Of a stretch of 64,000 bases of DNA, positions 26,431 to 35,571 are shown piece by piece; position 1 is the first letter of the stretch; the number at the start of each line of letters is the position of its first letter. Below the pieces are notes generated by a model that was given only the letters and a program-made list of their open reading frames with translations, was not told the origin of the DNA and ran no database searches. Source of the DNA: an uncultured Alteromonas sp. (lineage in GTDB: Bacteria; Pseudomonadota; Gammaproteobacteria; Enterobacterales; Alteromonadaceae). The stretch covers positions 1 through 64,000 of the forward strand of contig NZ_CAJXQY010000008.1 of assembly GCF_913058315.1 (NCBI RefSeq). The letters run 5' to 3'. The position numbers were made by a program, and so were the translations under genes.

Positions 26431-27414
26431 ATGTTTAAAGCGATTTACATCAACAAAGACGACCAGGATTACACGGCAGACATTACCGAGCTAGATGAAT
26501 CGGCATTGCCTGATGAAGACGTGCTGATTACGGTAGAATACAGTACCCTGAACTTTAAGGATGCGTTGGGCATAACCGGTAAAAGTCCGGTAGTCAGACA
26601 ATTTCCCATGGTGGCAGGCATCGATTTAGCCGGCACGGTAGTGGAAAGTCGTTCTGATAGATTTCAGCCCGGTGATAAAGTGTTAGTTAATGGCTGGGGG
26701 CTGGGCGAGCAGTACTGGGGCGGTCTCGCTCAGAAAGCGCGGATCAATGCAGACTTCGTGCAAAAAATGCCTGATGGTTTATCTAGCCGGCACGCGATGG
26801 CAGTAGGCACCGCAGGGTACACTGCCATGTTATGTGTTATGGCGCTGGAGTCACAGGGCGTCACACCCGACAAAGGCGAGATTCTTGTTACCGGCGCAAA
26901 TGGCGGAGTAGGGACTACCGCTATTGCGATTCTGGCCAATCTTGGTTACCACGTGGTTGCTTCTACGGGCCGCCTCGAACAGGCCGATACGTTAAAAGCA
27001 CTGGGAGCCAAAGAGGTCATAGATAGGACTTCCCTTAGCGAGCCAGGCCGTCCTCTTGCCAAAGAGCGCTGGGCAGGGGTCGTCGATTCAGTTGGCAGCC
27101 ATACCCTTGCCAACGCGTGTGCGGCAACTCAATCAGAGGGGGCTGTAGCAGCTTGTGGTTTGGCGCAGGGCATGGACTTTCCGGCTACTGTTGCGCCATT
27201 TATATTACGTGGCGTTAAGCTGATGGGCATAAACAGTGTTACTCAAACACTGGCTGTTCGTGAAAAAGCGTGGGCCAGGGTGATGCAGGATTTACCTGAG
27301 TCGAGCCTTGCGACGATTACCCGCGAGGTTACTTTAGCCGAAGCTCTGGACATTGCTCCTCAATTTCTGTCTGGCCAGGTACAGGGTCGCATAGTGGTTG
27401 ATGTTAATCAGTAA
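26431..27414 (+). CDS. acuI: Acrylyl-CoA reductase (NADPH), YhdH/AcuI family
   Basis: The protein has 327 residues and belongs to the medium-chain dehydrogenase/reductase family without structural zinc. The N-terminal substrate domain has TLNFKDALGITGKSPVVRQFPMVAGIDLAGTV, and the Rossmann part carries VTGANGGVGTTAIAILANLGY for NADPH binding. These are the signatures of YhdH/AcuI, which reduces toxic acryloyl-CoA to propionyl-CoA in DMSP and acrylate breakdown and in general detoxification. A clear AGGAGGG ribosome site precedes the ATG. It follows a TetR gene in an operon, as acuI often does. No DMSP lyase (ddd) or acuN/acuK gene is in the window, so the role may be detoxification only. Confidence 0.9.
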   Translation: MFKAIYINKDDQDYTADITELDESALPDEDVLITVEYSTLNFKDALGITGKSPVVRQFPMVAGIDLAGTVVESRSDRFQPGDKVLVNGWGLGEQYWGGLAQKARINADFVQKMPDGLSSRHAMAVGTAGYTAMLCVMALESQGVTPDKGEILVTGANGGVGTTAIAILANLGYHVVASTGRLEQADTLKALGAKEVIDRTSLSEPGRPLAKERWAGVVDSVGSHTLANACAATQSEGAVAACGLAQGMDFPATVAPFILRGVKLMGINSVTQTLAVREKAWARVMQDLPESSLATITREVTLAEALDIAPQFLSGQVQGRIVVDVNQ

Positions 27415-27423
27415 TCTGCTCAT

Positions 27424-27453
27424 AAAGCTCCTCTGATTTAAGAGGGGCTTTTC
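27424..27453 (+). terminator. Terminator after acuI
   Basis: An 11-bp stem (AAAGCTCCTCT with AGAGGGGCTTT, one G-U pair) with a six-base loop ends in TTTT, nine bases after the acuI stop. Confidence 0.88.
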
Positions 27454-28290
27454 GTCGTAACATTCAGGCAGCCGCTTGCAAGCTATCCTCACTTCAAAAC
27501 AATAAGCGTATTTTTCCTGCTAATTTATTCCTGATGAATACCCACCTTGCCACTCAGGGTTGTTTAACCCCGCGCAGACTATTCGTTGTGAATTAAGCGC
27601 TGTTATTTCCCGCTTGATCTGCTCGTCCAATCGGCAACCAGGACTTAGCTTACTCTGGGCAGCGCCACTTCAAAGCACGCTATCTTGTGAAAATAAGACG
27701 ATAAAATCACCTAAAAACGTTACGCGTAACTCTTTTTTCTGCAATTATGGTCATTTTTTAGGTCCCAGGCACTCAGCAGAGCGAATATCTGCGACGAGTG
27801 ATTAGTGGGCTTTATTATCAGTGAAACGATTGTTTCATGCTGATGCTGGCTATGATGAGCGGTATGAAACGAGAATTACTGGCGGTATACAGGCATGGCT
27901 ACCTGAGTATTTGCTGGCCGGTGACTTCAATGCATAACGGGTTAGCCTTTACCGTCTTTCATATTCTGCAATAATAAGGTATTCCAAAGCAGGCTTTTAA
28001 TAAACAGCCTAAGGCCATTAATCTAACCGGCTTAGGTAGCGATTAAATTTCAGACGGTCTTCATTACTGAACAAGCCAGTTATGGCACGTTTAAGTACGC
28101 CTTTGGTATCGACAGACTACGACTAATTGCCAAATACCAGAGAGAATTGTGCGGATTAATTTTGCGCTATACTCACAAAATGCCCTAATCAGGGTTCGGT
28201 GACTTTAGTTTAAAAAAAACAGTGGATGGTTGCCGGCTTCAGACAAGTTTATCAGCAGTGTGATACCTGAAGAGGTCAGGTCGTTTAAGG
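27454..28290. other. Gene-poor region between acuI and a GGDEF gene
   Basis: About 840 bases with no convincing gene. The longest frame (27560-27805) has composition and codon use unlike neighbouring genes and no recognisable motif. A short stretch near 28030-28130 read on the minus strand gives a protein-like 31-residue piece without a start codon, possibly a remnant of a lost gene. The last ~100 bases are probably the promoter of the next gene. Confidence 0.5.
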
Positions 28291-29823
28291 GTGTCAAAGC
28301 AAATCGTTAATCAAAAAGTTACCACCAGGCTGTTCATCAAAATCCTGTCAATCGTGCTAGTGGTTGAGACAGTGATAATGATAGGGTTGCACTTACTCAG
28401 GACGGACTTATCACCCTGGCAAAATGTGCTGGTCGATATTGCGTTACTGACGTTATTTTCAACACCGGTGATTTATTTTGCAGTGATTCAGCCTTATGAA
28501 CAGAACCTGCAAAAAGTGCGCGCCGACGAAGACCGGATCCGGTGTCAGTTAACCCAGTTGAATAAAGACCTCGCATTACAGAAAAAAACACTCGATGAAC
28601 ATGCCATTGTGAGTATTGCGGATAAACGCGGTGACATCGTTTATGTTAACGATAAATTTTGTCAAATCAGCGGCTTTAATCGTGACGAACTGCTCGGACA
28701 GAACCATCGAATTGTGAGCTCCGGCTATCATGACCGGGCATTCTTCGTAGCGCTGTGGGCAACGATTTCCAGTGGCAAGGTGTGGCACGGCGATATTAAA
28801 AATCGCGCTAAAAATGGTACCTTTTACTGGGTAAACGCCACCATAGTGCCCGTTTTGGATGAACAGCAAAAACCTAATCAGTATATTGCAATACGAACAG
28901 ACATTACCGCTCAGAAGCGCACGGAAGAAGCTTTCACCCAGGCACAGCGAGTGGGCCATATTGGTAGTTGGAACTGGAACCAAACCAATGAAAAGCTGGT
29001 CTGGTCGAATGAAATCTATCACATTTGTGGTTTACCGGACACCGTGCGATCTACCAGCAAAGAGCTCTTTATTATGGTTATCCATCAGGATGACAGGGAC
29101 TATGTGCTGCAACAGTTTGAGCTGTCTAAAACAAACAATACGCCTTTTGATGTTGAACATCGCATTACCCGACAGGATAACGGTGAGGTTCGATGGGTCC
29201 ACGAGAAATGTGTTCACGATCGCGATGTCATGGGGAATGTTGTGCAGTCTCATGGCATTGTCCAGGACATCACCGAACGCAAACTTGCCCAGGAAAAAAT
29301 AAAACAGCTGGCCATGACCGACCAGCTCACCGGACTGGCAAACCGAAACCAGTTTTATGCGACCTTTGACAAATTTATCAATATGGCTAAACGGGACAGC
29401 GCCTTACTGGGAGTAATGATCCTCGATCTGGATATGTTTAAAGCGGTTAACGATACCTATGGTCATCAAACCGGAGACAAACTGCTGAATGTGATTGCCC
29501 AGGTTTTTCGGGAAAACTGCCGTGAGATTGATTTAATAGCACGTTTGGGGGGCGACGAATTTGCCATCGTACTTTATAAACCCCTGGATAAAGGGGCCAT
29601 AACAGATGTCGCCACCCGCATTATTCGCGCTTTCGAAACCGCTATGCATGTCAATGGCAACCATTTACATGTGGGTGTGAGCATTGGTATTTCGCTGTTC
29701 CCTGCACACGGAAGCGAGCAACACGAACTCATTGAAAACGCGGATGCTGCTTTATATCAAGTAAAGCGGCACGGTAAAAATAACTTAAGATTTTACGACC
29801 CGGACGACAACCAACTGAACTAG
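28291..29823 (+). CDS. Membrane PAS-PAS-GGDEF diguanylate cyclase
   Basis: The protein has 510 residues and a GTG start. Two membrane helices lie within the first ~70 residues. They are followed by a short coiled segment, a first PAS domain (~103-200, with VYVNDKFCQISGFNRDELLGQNHRIV), a PAC segment, a second PAS of the PAS_3 type (~215-330) and a GGDEF domain. The catalytic motif is GGDEF itself, starting at residue 420 in ARLGGDEFAIV, so the cyclase should be active and make cyclic di-GMP from two GTP. No RxxD product-inhibition site is obvious upstream of GGDEF. The ligand of the PAS domains is unknown. It stands alone between non-coding regions. Confidence 0.92.
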   Translation: MSKQIVNQKVTTRLFIKILSIVLVVETVIMIGLHLLRTDLSPWQNVLVDIALLTLFSTPVIYFAVIQPYEQNLQKVRADEDRIRCQLTQLNKDLALQKKTLDEHAIVSIADKRGDIVYVNDKFCQISGFNRDELLGQNHRIVSSGYHDRAFFVALWATISSGKVWHGDIKNRAKNGTFYWVNATIVPVLDEQQKPNQYIAIRTDITAQKRTEEAFTQAQRVGHIGSWNWNQTNEKLVWSNEIYHICGLPDTVRSTSKELFIMVIHQDDRDYVLQQFELSKTNNTPFDVEHRITRQDNGEVRWVHEKCVHDRDVMGNVVQSHGIVQDITERKLAQEKIKQLAMTDQLTGLANRNQFYATFDKFINMAKRDSALLGVMILDLDMFKAVNDTYGHQTGDKLLNVIAQVFRENCREIDLIARLGGDEFAIVLYKPLDKGAITDVATRIIRAFETAMHVNGNHLHVGVSIGISLFPAHGSEQHELIENADAALYQVKRHGKNNLRFYDPDDNQLN

Positions 29824-29960
29824 CAGGCTCAGTTTCAGCTTCCTTGTCTTGATAAAAATTATTTATCCTGGCGAAGAATATTTTCCGTTCTGAATAGAAT
29901 AGGTAGATTGGCGGATAACGCGCATAATCGCCCCGTTTTTATTCACTGGATCCAGGATTC

Positions 29961-30740
29961 ATGCACTTTACCAACGACCGAGTGTCGGTTTATGCGCTAC
30001 CCGAAAGTCAACTTACTTCAGAATACGCTATTGATATAGGTACCCGTTATCGGGACGCTTCATTAATTGAACTCCCCGGGGGAGAGGCCTGGGTATTCGA
30101 TTACGGCGTTATCGTGTTTTGGGGCATCGATGAGGACGAACGTCTTTCTCTGCTACACCGACTGAAAATTCAAAGCGAACTGCTGGCTGGCGAACATCAG
30201 GAACATTTTCGTTTTACGGTGGGCGGTAGCGAGGTCAAACTACAAAAAGACCATATATCGCTCTCCAGCGACGATCCTCTATTGCGCCTGTCTATCAGCC
30301 ATGCGCTGGCACAATCTATTAAGCTTAATGATTATGAACTCAGAGCTCAGCTGACCATCGCGGAATACAGTCATTTACCCAAGGTACTGGCTGAAACCGG
30401 TTCGATAAAGCTGGGGCGACGTCAAATTGCCAGTATCCGTGGGCATTTATTCAGCACTAAGAGTGATATCTTCCTGCATTACAACCTGCTGGATACGCCT
30501 GAATTTTTCTGGGAGTACCCGGTTTACGAAGTGGCTTATAACAGCGCAGCTAAATACCTGGATATTCGTCCTCGCGTGGAGTTATTGTCGAATAAACTCA
30601 ACGTTATCCATGAACTCTTCGATATGCTGGCAGACGAATTGAAGCATAAACATTCGTCTTTTTTAGAGTGGATCATTATTATTCTGATTGCGTTTGAAAT
30701 TGTTATGGTGGGCGCTGAAGGGCTGCTTTCGCTGTTCTGA
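29961..30740 (+). CDS. RMD1/DUF155 family protein
   Basis: The 259-residue protein resembles the RMD1/Sif2-like DUF155 family: YALPESQL at the start, LPGGEAWVFDYGVIVFWG in the first domain, LRLSISHALAQSIKLNDYE in the middle, and a C-terminal membrane anchor (EWIIIILIAFEIVMVGAEG) preceded by a helical region. In yeast and mitochondria relatives affect meiotic division or mitochondrial translation; the bacterial function is not known. A GTTCTGA stop is followed at once by an opposite-strand gene 14 bases away. Confidence 0.85.
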   Translation: MHFTNDRVSVYALPESQLTSEYAIDIGTRYRDASLIELPGGEAWVFDYGVIVFWGIDEDERLSLLHRLKIQSELLAGEHQEHFRFTVGGSEVKLQKDHISLSSDDPLLRLSISHALAQSIKLNDYELRAQLTIAEYSHLPKVLAETGSIKLGRRQIASIRGHLFSTKSDIFLHYNLLDTPEFFWEYPVYEVAYNSAAKYLDIRPRVELLSNKLNVIHELFDMLADELKHKHSSFLEWIIIILIAFEIVMVGAEGLLSLF

Positions 30741-30754
30741 TTTAAAACGGTTCC

Positions 30755-32221
30755 CTATGGCAGGGGAACCGCCAATGCAGACCGTTGAATCGGTTTTCCA
30801 CGCAGGATCACCGTTTCGATACTTTCCCAGTTCGCCACCGATTGTTGTGGGTTCTGGGTAAGGATGAGCAGGTTAGCGATTTTACCGGGCTCAACCGTGC
30901 CGTACTGTTTATCCAGACCAAATTGCCGCGGACCATTAATTGTCGCGGCAGCAAAGATTTGTTCGGCGCTGATCCCTGCATCGGCCAATTGTTGCATTTC
31001 ATAAAATGTGGATAAACCCGGGGCGGCAGCAAAAGACGGGCTTGAAGGGTAGTCTGAAGCCACCAGCAACGGATGTCCCTTGGAAGCAAGGTAAGCCGCG
31101 GCTTGTTTCGCCCGGCCAACACCATAGCCGCTGAGTTCATGCACTTTGGCGTCGGGCAAATCGCCAAAATCTTTACTGATTTCCCGCTTAAACCATTGCC
31201 CCTCGTAAGTTGAATACCACTTCAGCAGCGCTGCCGGTAACACCTTTTCCCGGCGGGGATCGGCGAGTGTGTCTTTATCGTACATGCCCTGCAAAGACAA
31301 CATGACCTGAATAGTGGGCATATAGGCGGTATCACTGGCAATCAGTTGCTCGAGAGTGTCTGTTACGGGCGGATTGTCCGGGTTAGTCTTCCATTGCCAG
31401 TTCCATAACCCGTGCGCAATACCATCGACATGATGATTTAAGGCAATGTGGTACATATCGAGTGCATTGGCATGGGCCCAGACCTGAAGATCAGCCTTAT
31501 CTGCCGCCTGACGAATTCGCTGTAAGCTTGTACTGCTGAGTAGCGGCCAGTCTGATGCTGCACCAAAGCCATCCTCAATATAAATCTTTATGCAACGTGC
31601 GCCTGTCTTTGCTATGGCGGCCACTACCGCTTCCGGGGTGTGCAAGGCTGGGTCGATATATTCTGGCAACGATAGCTGAGTCGGATCTTCAATAATAAAG
31701 TATCTGGCATGGCGCAGGGTATAGCCTGCAGACAGGTGAGGGTAGCCGCCAATAACGGGAATGGGCTGGCAGGTATAGTAATCCGGGTGCTCACGGGCCG
31801 CTGTGAAGTGCTTCTCCCCATCGCTTCCACCTAAATTAAGCACCTCGGTGATACCGAAATACAGCAGACTTCTTGGCAACTGGCGAAGGTACTCTTCCAC
31901 GACGGCGGCATGTTTTACGGCATTAGGGCTATCTAAAAAGCCAATGCCAGGAATGCTACCGACATGGACATGGCTGTCCATAATACCCGGCGTAAGGAAT
32001 TTTCCCTGACCGTTGATCAATTTGGCATGCGCAGTCAGCGGCTGCATGGGTTCCGTAGTGACCTCGGTAATGGCTCCGTCCACTATGCGGATCTGGGTAT
32101 TTTCTTGCTGTTCGGTAAGATGGCCCGACACCACCGTGAAATTTTCCAGGATCAGCTCACTTGCCGTTGCCACACTTTGGCAGAATAGGGCCGTGATCAG
32201 CATCACCAGTTTAGCTTTCAT
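30755..32221 (-). CDS. Exported amidohydrolase family protein
   Basis: The protein has 488 residues from the ATG at 32221; I chose this start because AAGGAA lies nine bases before it and a signal peptide follows directly (KAKLVMLITALFCQSVATA). The frame remains open further upstream without sense. The metal-binding HxH of the amidohydrolase barrel is visible in GIMDSHVHVGS. Later come GARCIKIYIEDGFG, VWAHANALDMYH with a third histidine, DGIAHG and the metal/catalytic Asp in LVASDYPSSP. The C-terminal GTVEPGKIANLLIL is the usual return to the small beta domain. Exported members include imidazolonepropionase- and dipeptidase-like enzymes (periplasmic). The substrate cannot be told from sequence. 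Confidence 0.88.
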   Translation of the reverse strand: MKAKLVMLITALFCQSVATASELILENFTVVSGHLTEQQENTQIRIVDGAITEVTTEPMQPLTAHAKLINGQGKFLTPGIMDSHVHVGSIPGIGFLDSPNAVKHAAVVEEYLRQLPRSLLYFGITEVLNLGGSDGEKHFTAAREHPDYYTCQPIPVIGGYPHLSAGYTLRHARYFIIEDPTQLSLPEYIDPALHTPEAVVAAIAKTGARCIKIYIEDGFGAASDWPLLSSTSLQRIRQAADKADLQVWAHANALDMYHIALNHHVDGIAHGLWNWQWKTNPDNPPVTDTLEQLIASDTAYMPTIQVMLSLQGMYDKDTLADPRREKVLPAALLKWYSTYEGQWFKREISKDFGDLPDAKVHELSGYGVGRAKQAAAYLASKGHPLLVASDYPSSPSFAAAPGLSTFYEMQQLADAGISAEQIFAAATINGPRQFGLDKQYGTVEPGKIANLLILTQNPQQSVANWESIETVILRGKPIQRSALAVPLP

Positions 32222-32671
32222 TTTTAGCATTTCCTTGCAAGAAGTGATTCCGCTCAGTTTATAATTCAAAGACTGACGTACAAGTGGAATTCTGTAAGCA
32301 AACGTACACTGGCCACCCGGGACGACACTACGGTTTGTTTGTTCATACCCAAAAACCATACTAATAAAAGGGAATATACCTTCAGGGTATACAAGCTGCG
32401 AGTAAAAGGTATTTCCCAGGCAAACCAAGCCCGTGTAAGTTTACACAATGTTAACTTATGGCTTTGCAATGGTAGGGCATGTTTAACCCGCTGATACGCC
32501 TGTTTTTGCGCTACGGTATCGCCTAAGTTAAAGCAGAACAACCACATACAGTTAGTTGCCAGGTTTTACGTCGCAGTGTTTCTGTGTAATCAGTAACACA
32601 ATAAATTTAACAATTCGTGACTAACTTTCTTCGTTGTCATAAAAAAATGTAACAAATACAAGGTGGTAAAT
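32222..32671. other. Intergenic region between amidohydrolase and catechol dioxygenase genes
   Basis: About 450 bases separate two divergent genes and should hold both promoters. No gene is supportable. A short inverted repeat TGTGT...ACACA at 32583-32600, 72 bases before the dioxygenase start, could be an operator. The frames reading from this region into the amidohydrolase gene carry no family similarity. Confidence 0.45.
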
Positions 32672-33598
32672 ATGTCAATGCGCGGTGTGTTAAGACTTGC
32701 TGAAGTGCAAATGCGGGTTTTGGATATGGCCGAGTCCAAACAACATTACGGAAGCCGTATGGGCTTACACGAGATGATGACCGATGATAACGGTTTAGTT
32801 TATTTCAAGGCCTGGGCAGAACATGATCATCACAGCCTGGTGCTGCGGGAAGCCGACTGTGCCGGTCTGGACCACATTGCCTTTAAAGTGTATGACGATG
32901 CAACGCTGGCAGATTTGGAAAAGAAAATTATCGACTTTGGCATTGAAGTAGAGCGTGTTGAAGCCGGCGTGTATCCCAAGAGCGGTCAACGATTAAAGTT
33001 TATTTTACCCACGGGGCATGAAATGCATCTGTTTGCCGAGAAGGAACAGGTGGGTAACTCGCTGGGCACGTTTAATCCTGATGTGATCCCCGATGACGAG
33101 GTATGCCGGGGGTTTCGTATTAATGCACTGGATCACGTGTTTATTGTGGGGCCTGATGCTGACCAAAACCTTAAGCTGTTTACCGAAGTCTTCGAGTTTA
33201 GCTATACAGAAAGGGTTATTGATGGCGAGGGTAACACGGTGTTATTTTTCGTCAGCTGTTCAAGCCGCGCCCACGACATCGCATTTGGTGTTAATCCCAA
33301 TCCTGGGTTAATCCACCATGTTTCTTTCCGACTGGAAAACCCTCAGGATCACATTCGTGCTGCAGATCTGATTGGCAAATATGAAATTCCGGTCGAAATG
33401 AACGACCGGCATGGTGTGACGCAGGTAAAAACGGTGTATTACTTCGATCCTTCCGGTAACCGTAACGAAGTGTTCTGCGACGGATATACCTATTATCCGG
33501 ATATGCCGCTGTTAACCTGGACCATGGACGAACTTGACCATGCCGCGTTTTCACAGTCTCTGCATGTACCCGAGAGCTTCCTGGCGGTTTATACCTAA
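32672..33598 (+). CDS. Catechol 2,3-dioxygenase (extradiol, XylE type)
   Basis: The protein has 308 residues from the ATG at 32672; an in-frame GTG at 32663 lies inside the AAGGTGG ribosome site and is not a credible start. It aligns along its length, by memory, with Pseudomonas XylE (307 residues): MRVLDM, LVLREADCAGLDHIAFKV, and FDPSGNRNEVFCDGYTYYP near the end. Iron ligands of the His-His-Glu facial triad appear as H155 (ALDHVF), one of H215/H216 (IHHVSF) and E266 (NRNEVF). It should cleave catechol-type rings next to the hydroxyls, using Fe(II) and oxygen. No other meta-pathway gene lies nearby, so it is an orphan here. A terminator follows. Confidence 0.92.
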   Translation: MSMRGVLRLAEVQMRVLDMAESKQHYGSRMGLHEMMTDDNGLVYFKAWAEHDHHSLVLREADCAGLDHIAFKVYDDATLADLEKKIIDFGIEVERVEAGVYPKSGQRLKFILPTGHEMHLFAEKEQVGNSLGTFNPDVIPDDEVCRGFRINALDHVFIVGPDADQNLKLFTEVFEFSYTERVIDGEGNTVLFFVSCSSRAHDIAFGVNPNPGLIHHVSFRLENPQDHIRAADLIGKYEIPVEMNDRHGVTQVKTVYYFDPSGNRNEVFCDGYTYYPDMPLLTWTMDELDHAAFSQSLHVPESFLAVYT

Positions 33599-33631
33599 TC
33601 TATTTTGAATGTTATCCAACCACATTCACAC

Positions 33632-33661
33632 GCCGGCTTATCATTGATAGCCGGCTTTTTG
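33632..33661 (+). terminator. Terminator after the catechol dioxygenase gene
   Basis: GCCGGC arms (33632-33637 and 33650-33655) with partly paired inner bases are followed by five T, 34 bases after the stop codon. Confidence 0.85.
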
Positions 33662-33738
33662 TGTTCCGAGCCAGAATAATTGCACTGTTTAGGCGGCTGA
33701 AGCGTAATAAATAGCAGCAACACTCTTGGGGGGCATAA

Positions 33739-34209
33739 ATGGAGTTGCTTATCACAACACTCTTAAGCTGGATTGATATGCATACCCATTATAGTACGCA
33801 GGCATTGCCACACCCGAGGGTGGTTGTGATGACCCGTGAGGAATTAACTCAGGAATATTACAGTGGCGTGGCTAACCGAGCGCCAGGAGCTGGTGTTGAT
33901 GAACGACTTAAAGCACTCTATGCGTTTGAGGACGGTCCACATGGGACCATTTATATTCTGAGTTCTACGGCAGTAAACAGCGCAAACCGTTTCGCTAACC
34001 CGACGGAAAACCCCAGGTTCAGGGAGATTTTGCTGCATGAACTGGTGCATCATGTGCAGTGGCACAGCCAGAGCATTGAGCAATGGCAGTGTTCCAACCA
34101 GGGGGAATTAGAAGCCTATTTGCTGGGGGCTATGTATCTCAAACAGCAGAATACGCACGACCCTATGATAAACCGTATTTTGTGGGCTAACCGTTATTCA
34201 CGTTGTTAG
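33739..34209 (+). CDS. Small HExxH metalloprotease-like protein (DUF6647-like)
   Basis: The protein has 156 residues and a ribosome site GGGGGG just before the ATG. The helix EILLHELVHHVQWHSQ contains HELVH, a zinc-binding HExxH motif. NQGELEAYLLGAMYL downstream supplies a likely third ligand (the Glu/Ala helix of gluzincins). The N-terminus is mildly hydrophobic but not a clean signal peptide. It resembles the small DUF6647 group; the substrate and role are unknown. The gene stands alone. Confidence 0.7.
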   Translation: MELLITTLLSWIDMHTHYSTQALPHPRVVVMTREELTQEYYSGVANRAPGAGVDERLKALYAFEDGPHGTIYILSSTAVNSANRFANPTENPRFREILLHELVHHVQWHSQSIEQWQCSNQGELEAYLLGAMYLKQQNTHDPMINRILWANRYSRC

Positions 34210-34475
34210 CCAAAGCCTGATATCAACAAGCGGTATTGGTGTGCTTTCTGGCCAGGTTTTGCTGCACAATCGTCTCGCCGCTACGAGTAACCTGCACCAG
34301 GTCTACGCCTGAATTGCCACTACAATCAGACCAATGAGAGATTAAGGATCATCCATTGTCGTCAGCTCACACAGCCAGATGTGTAGCTGCACTTAACAGG
34401 TTTAATCACTGTACTTGTAAGGAATGCGTTTAACTACAGAAAAACTGCTACAATTTGAACACCATGTATATGACG

Positions 34476-34826
34476 TTAGCGGATAAACGCCAGCCAGTTT
34501 TCAAGTAGATTAGCAAAGTCCATTAGGCCACAGCCTGAGACCGGGCCTTCAGCCAAATCTTCGTCGAACTCATTGTGATTGAGTTCGGTGTTATTCAGGA
34601 ACAGTTCTACTTCGTCGTCGGCAATGATCAGGTGATAAATTTTACCAGTGTAGTCAAATTCCATTTTTTGTCTGGCGAGTAGCTTTTCAATCGCTGCCAG
34701 TAAAGTAGTAACGGCTACAGTGTCTGCGCCAATATCATGGCTTAACCAGTCGCCAAAATATTCACTTTCCACATCGCATTTGGCCAGCGGCTCGCCGGTA
34801 ACATCGGTTAAAAATTCAAAATCCAT
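34476..34826 (-). CDS. UPF0231 family protein (YacL-like)
   Basis: The protein has 116 residues, is strongly acidic, and starts MDFEFLTDVTGEPLAKCDVESEYFGDWL, like E. coli YacL (MDYEFLRDITG...). The rest keeps the pattern: a helical middle, YHLIIADDEVELFLN, and CGLMDFANLLENWLAF at the end. The function of the family is not known. It lies eight bases downstream of the metallopeptidase gene on the same strand, so they are probably co-transcribed. Confidence 0.82.
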   Translation of the reverse strand: MDFEFLTDVTGEPLAKCDVESEYFGDWLSHDIGADTVAVTTLLAAIEKLLARQKMEFDYTGKIYHLIIADDEVELFLNNTELNHNEFDEDLAEGPVSGCGLMDFANLLENWLAFIR

Positions 34827-34834
34827 GGTTTATC

Positions 34835-35356
34835 TCAGGTAGTGGTTGGTACAAAAACATGGCCGGTATTTTCCAGCTCAGTTAAGTACACGCGAACGTC
34901 AAACTCAATTTGATGGTAGTCGGGCAACATGTGTCGGCACAGCTGATAGAACGCTTTATTGTGTTCTTTTTCTTTCAGGTGGGCGAGCTCATGCACAACA
35001 ATCATATTTAAAAAGGCTTCCGGGGTAGTTTTAAATAGCTCGCTCACCCTCAGCTCATTTTTACTTTTCAGCTTGCCGCCCTGAACCCGCGAGACATAGG
35101 AATGCAGGCCCAGCGCATGATTAACAATGTGGATCTTATTGTCGTAAACCACCTTACTTAATGGCTGCGTTTTCTTCATGTACTGATTTTTGATGGTCAT
35201 CGCATAATCACGTAACGCTTTATCGTTATTTATTTTATGAATCCGGGGATAACGTGCACGCAGCCAGTCTCCTAGCTTATTAGCGTCCGATAGTTGCGTA
35301 ACCTGATCCTGCAAATGTTGCGGATAATGAGACAGGTAGGTAAGGGGAGTGGCCAT
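34835..35356 (-). CDS. YgjP/WLM-like zinc metallopeptidase
   Basis: The protein has 173 residues from the ATG at 35356 (MATPLTYLSHYP). The alternative upstream start at 35398 adds 14 unconvincing residues. The zinc helix is IVVHELAHLKEKEHNKAFYQL, containing HELAH and the third-ligand His of HNKAFY, the standard pattern of the YgjP/DUF45 family. The basic region in front (KNQYMKKTQPLSK) is also typical. The family is related to WLM/SprT-type proteases; function in bacteria is unknown. It forms a two-gene unit with the UPF0231 gene and is divergent from the LysR gene. Confidence 0.85.
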   Translation of the reverse strand: MATPLTYLSHYPQHLQDQVTQLSDANKLGDWLRARYPRIHKINNDKALRDYAMTIKNQYMKKTQPLSKVVYDNKIHIVNHALGLHSYVSRVQGGKLKSKNELRVSELFKTTPEAFLNMIVVHELAHLKEKEHNKAFYQLCRHMLPDYHQIEFDVRVYLTELENTGHVFVPTTT

Positions 35357-35571
35357 TGATGATTCTTTATTGCTGGTAAGACGGGCTCTATTATACACAT
35401 TGCGAACAGGGAATTATTAAGATTATTAATGAGCTCAGTCGATTAATTAATCTAAAATATTCATAAGCTCATACCGATTTCTATGGCTAATCATTGCCGG
35501 GGACAAGGGGTAAACTGTGCTGAAAGGTGCGATGCGTCAACACCCTTAGTAAATATCAGGTTACAATAACA

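Noticed and set aside
27560-27805. 81-codon frame between acuI and the GGDEF gene
   Set aside because: Residue composition is not protein-like, there is no ribosome site and no family signal; left as non-coding.
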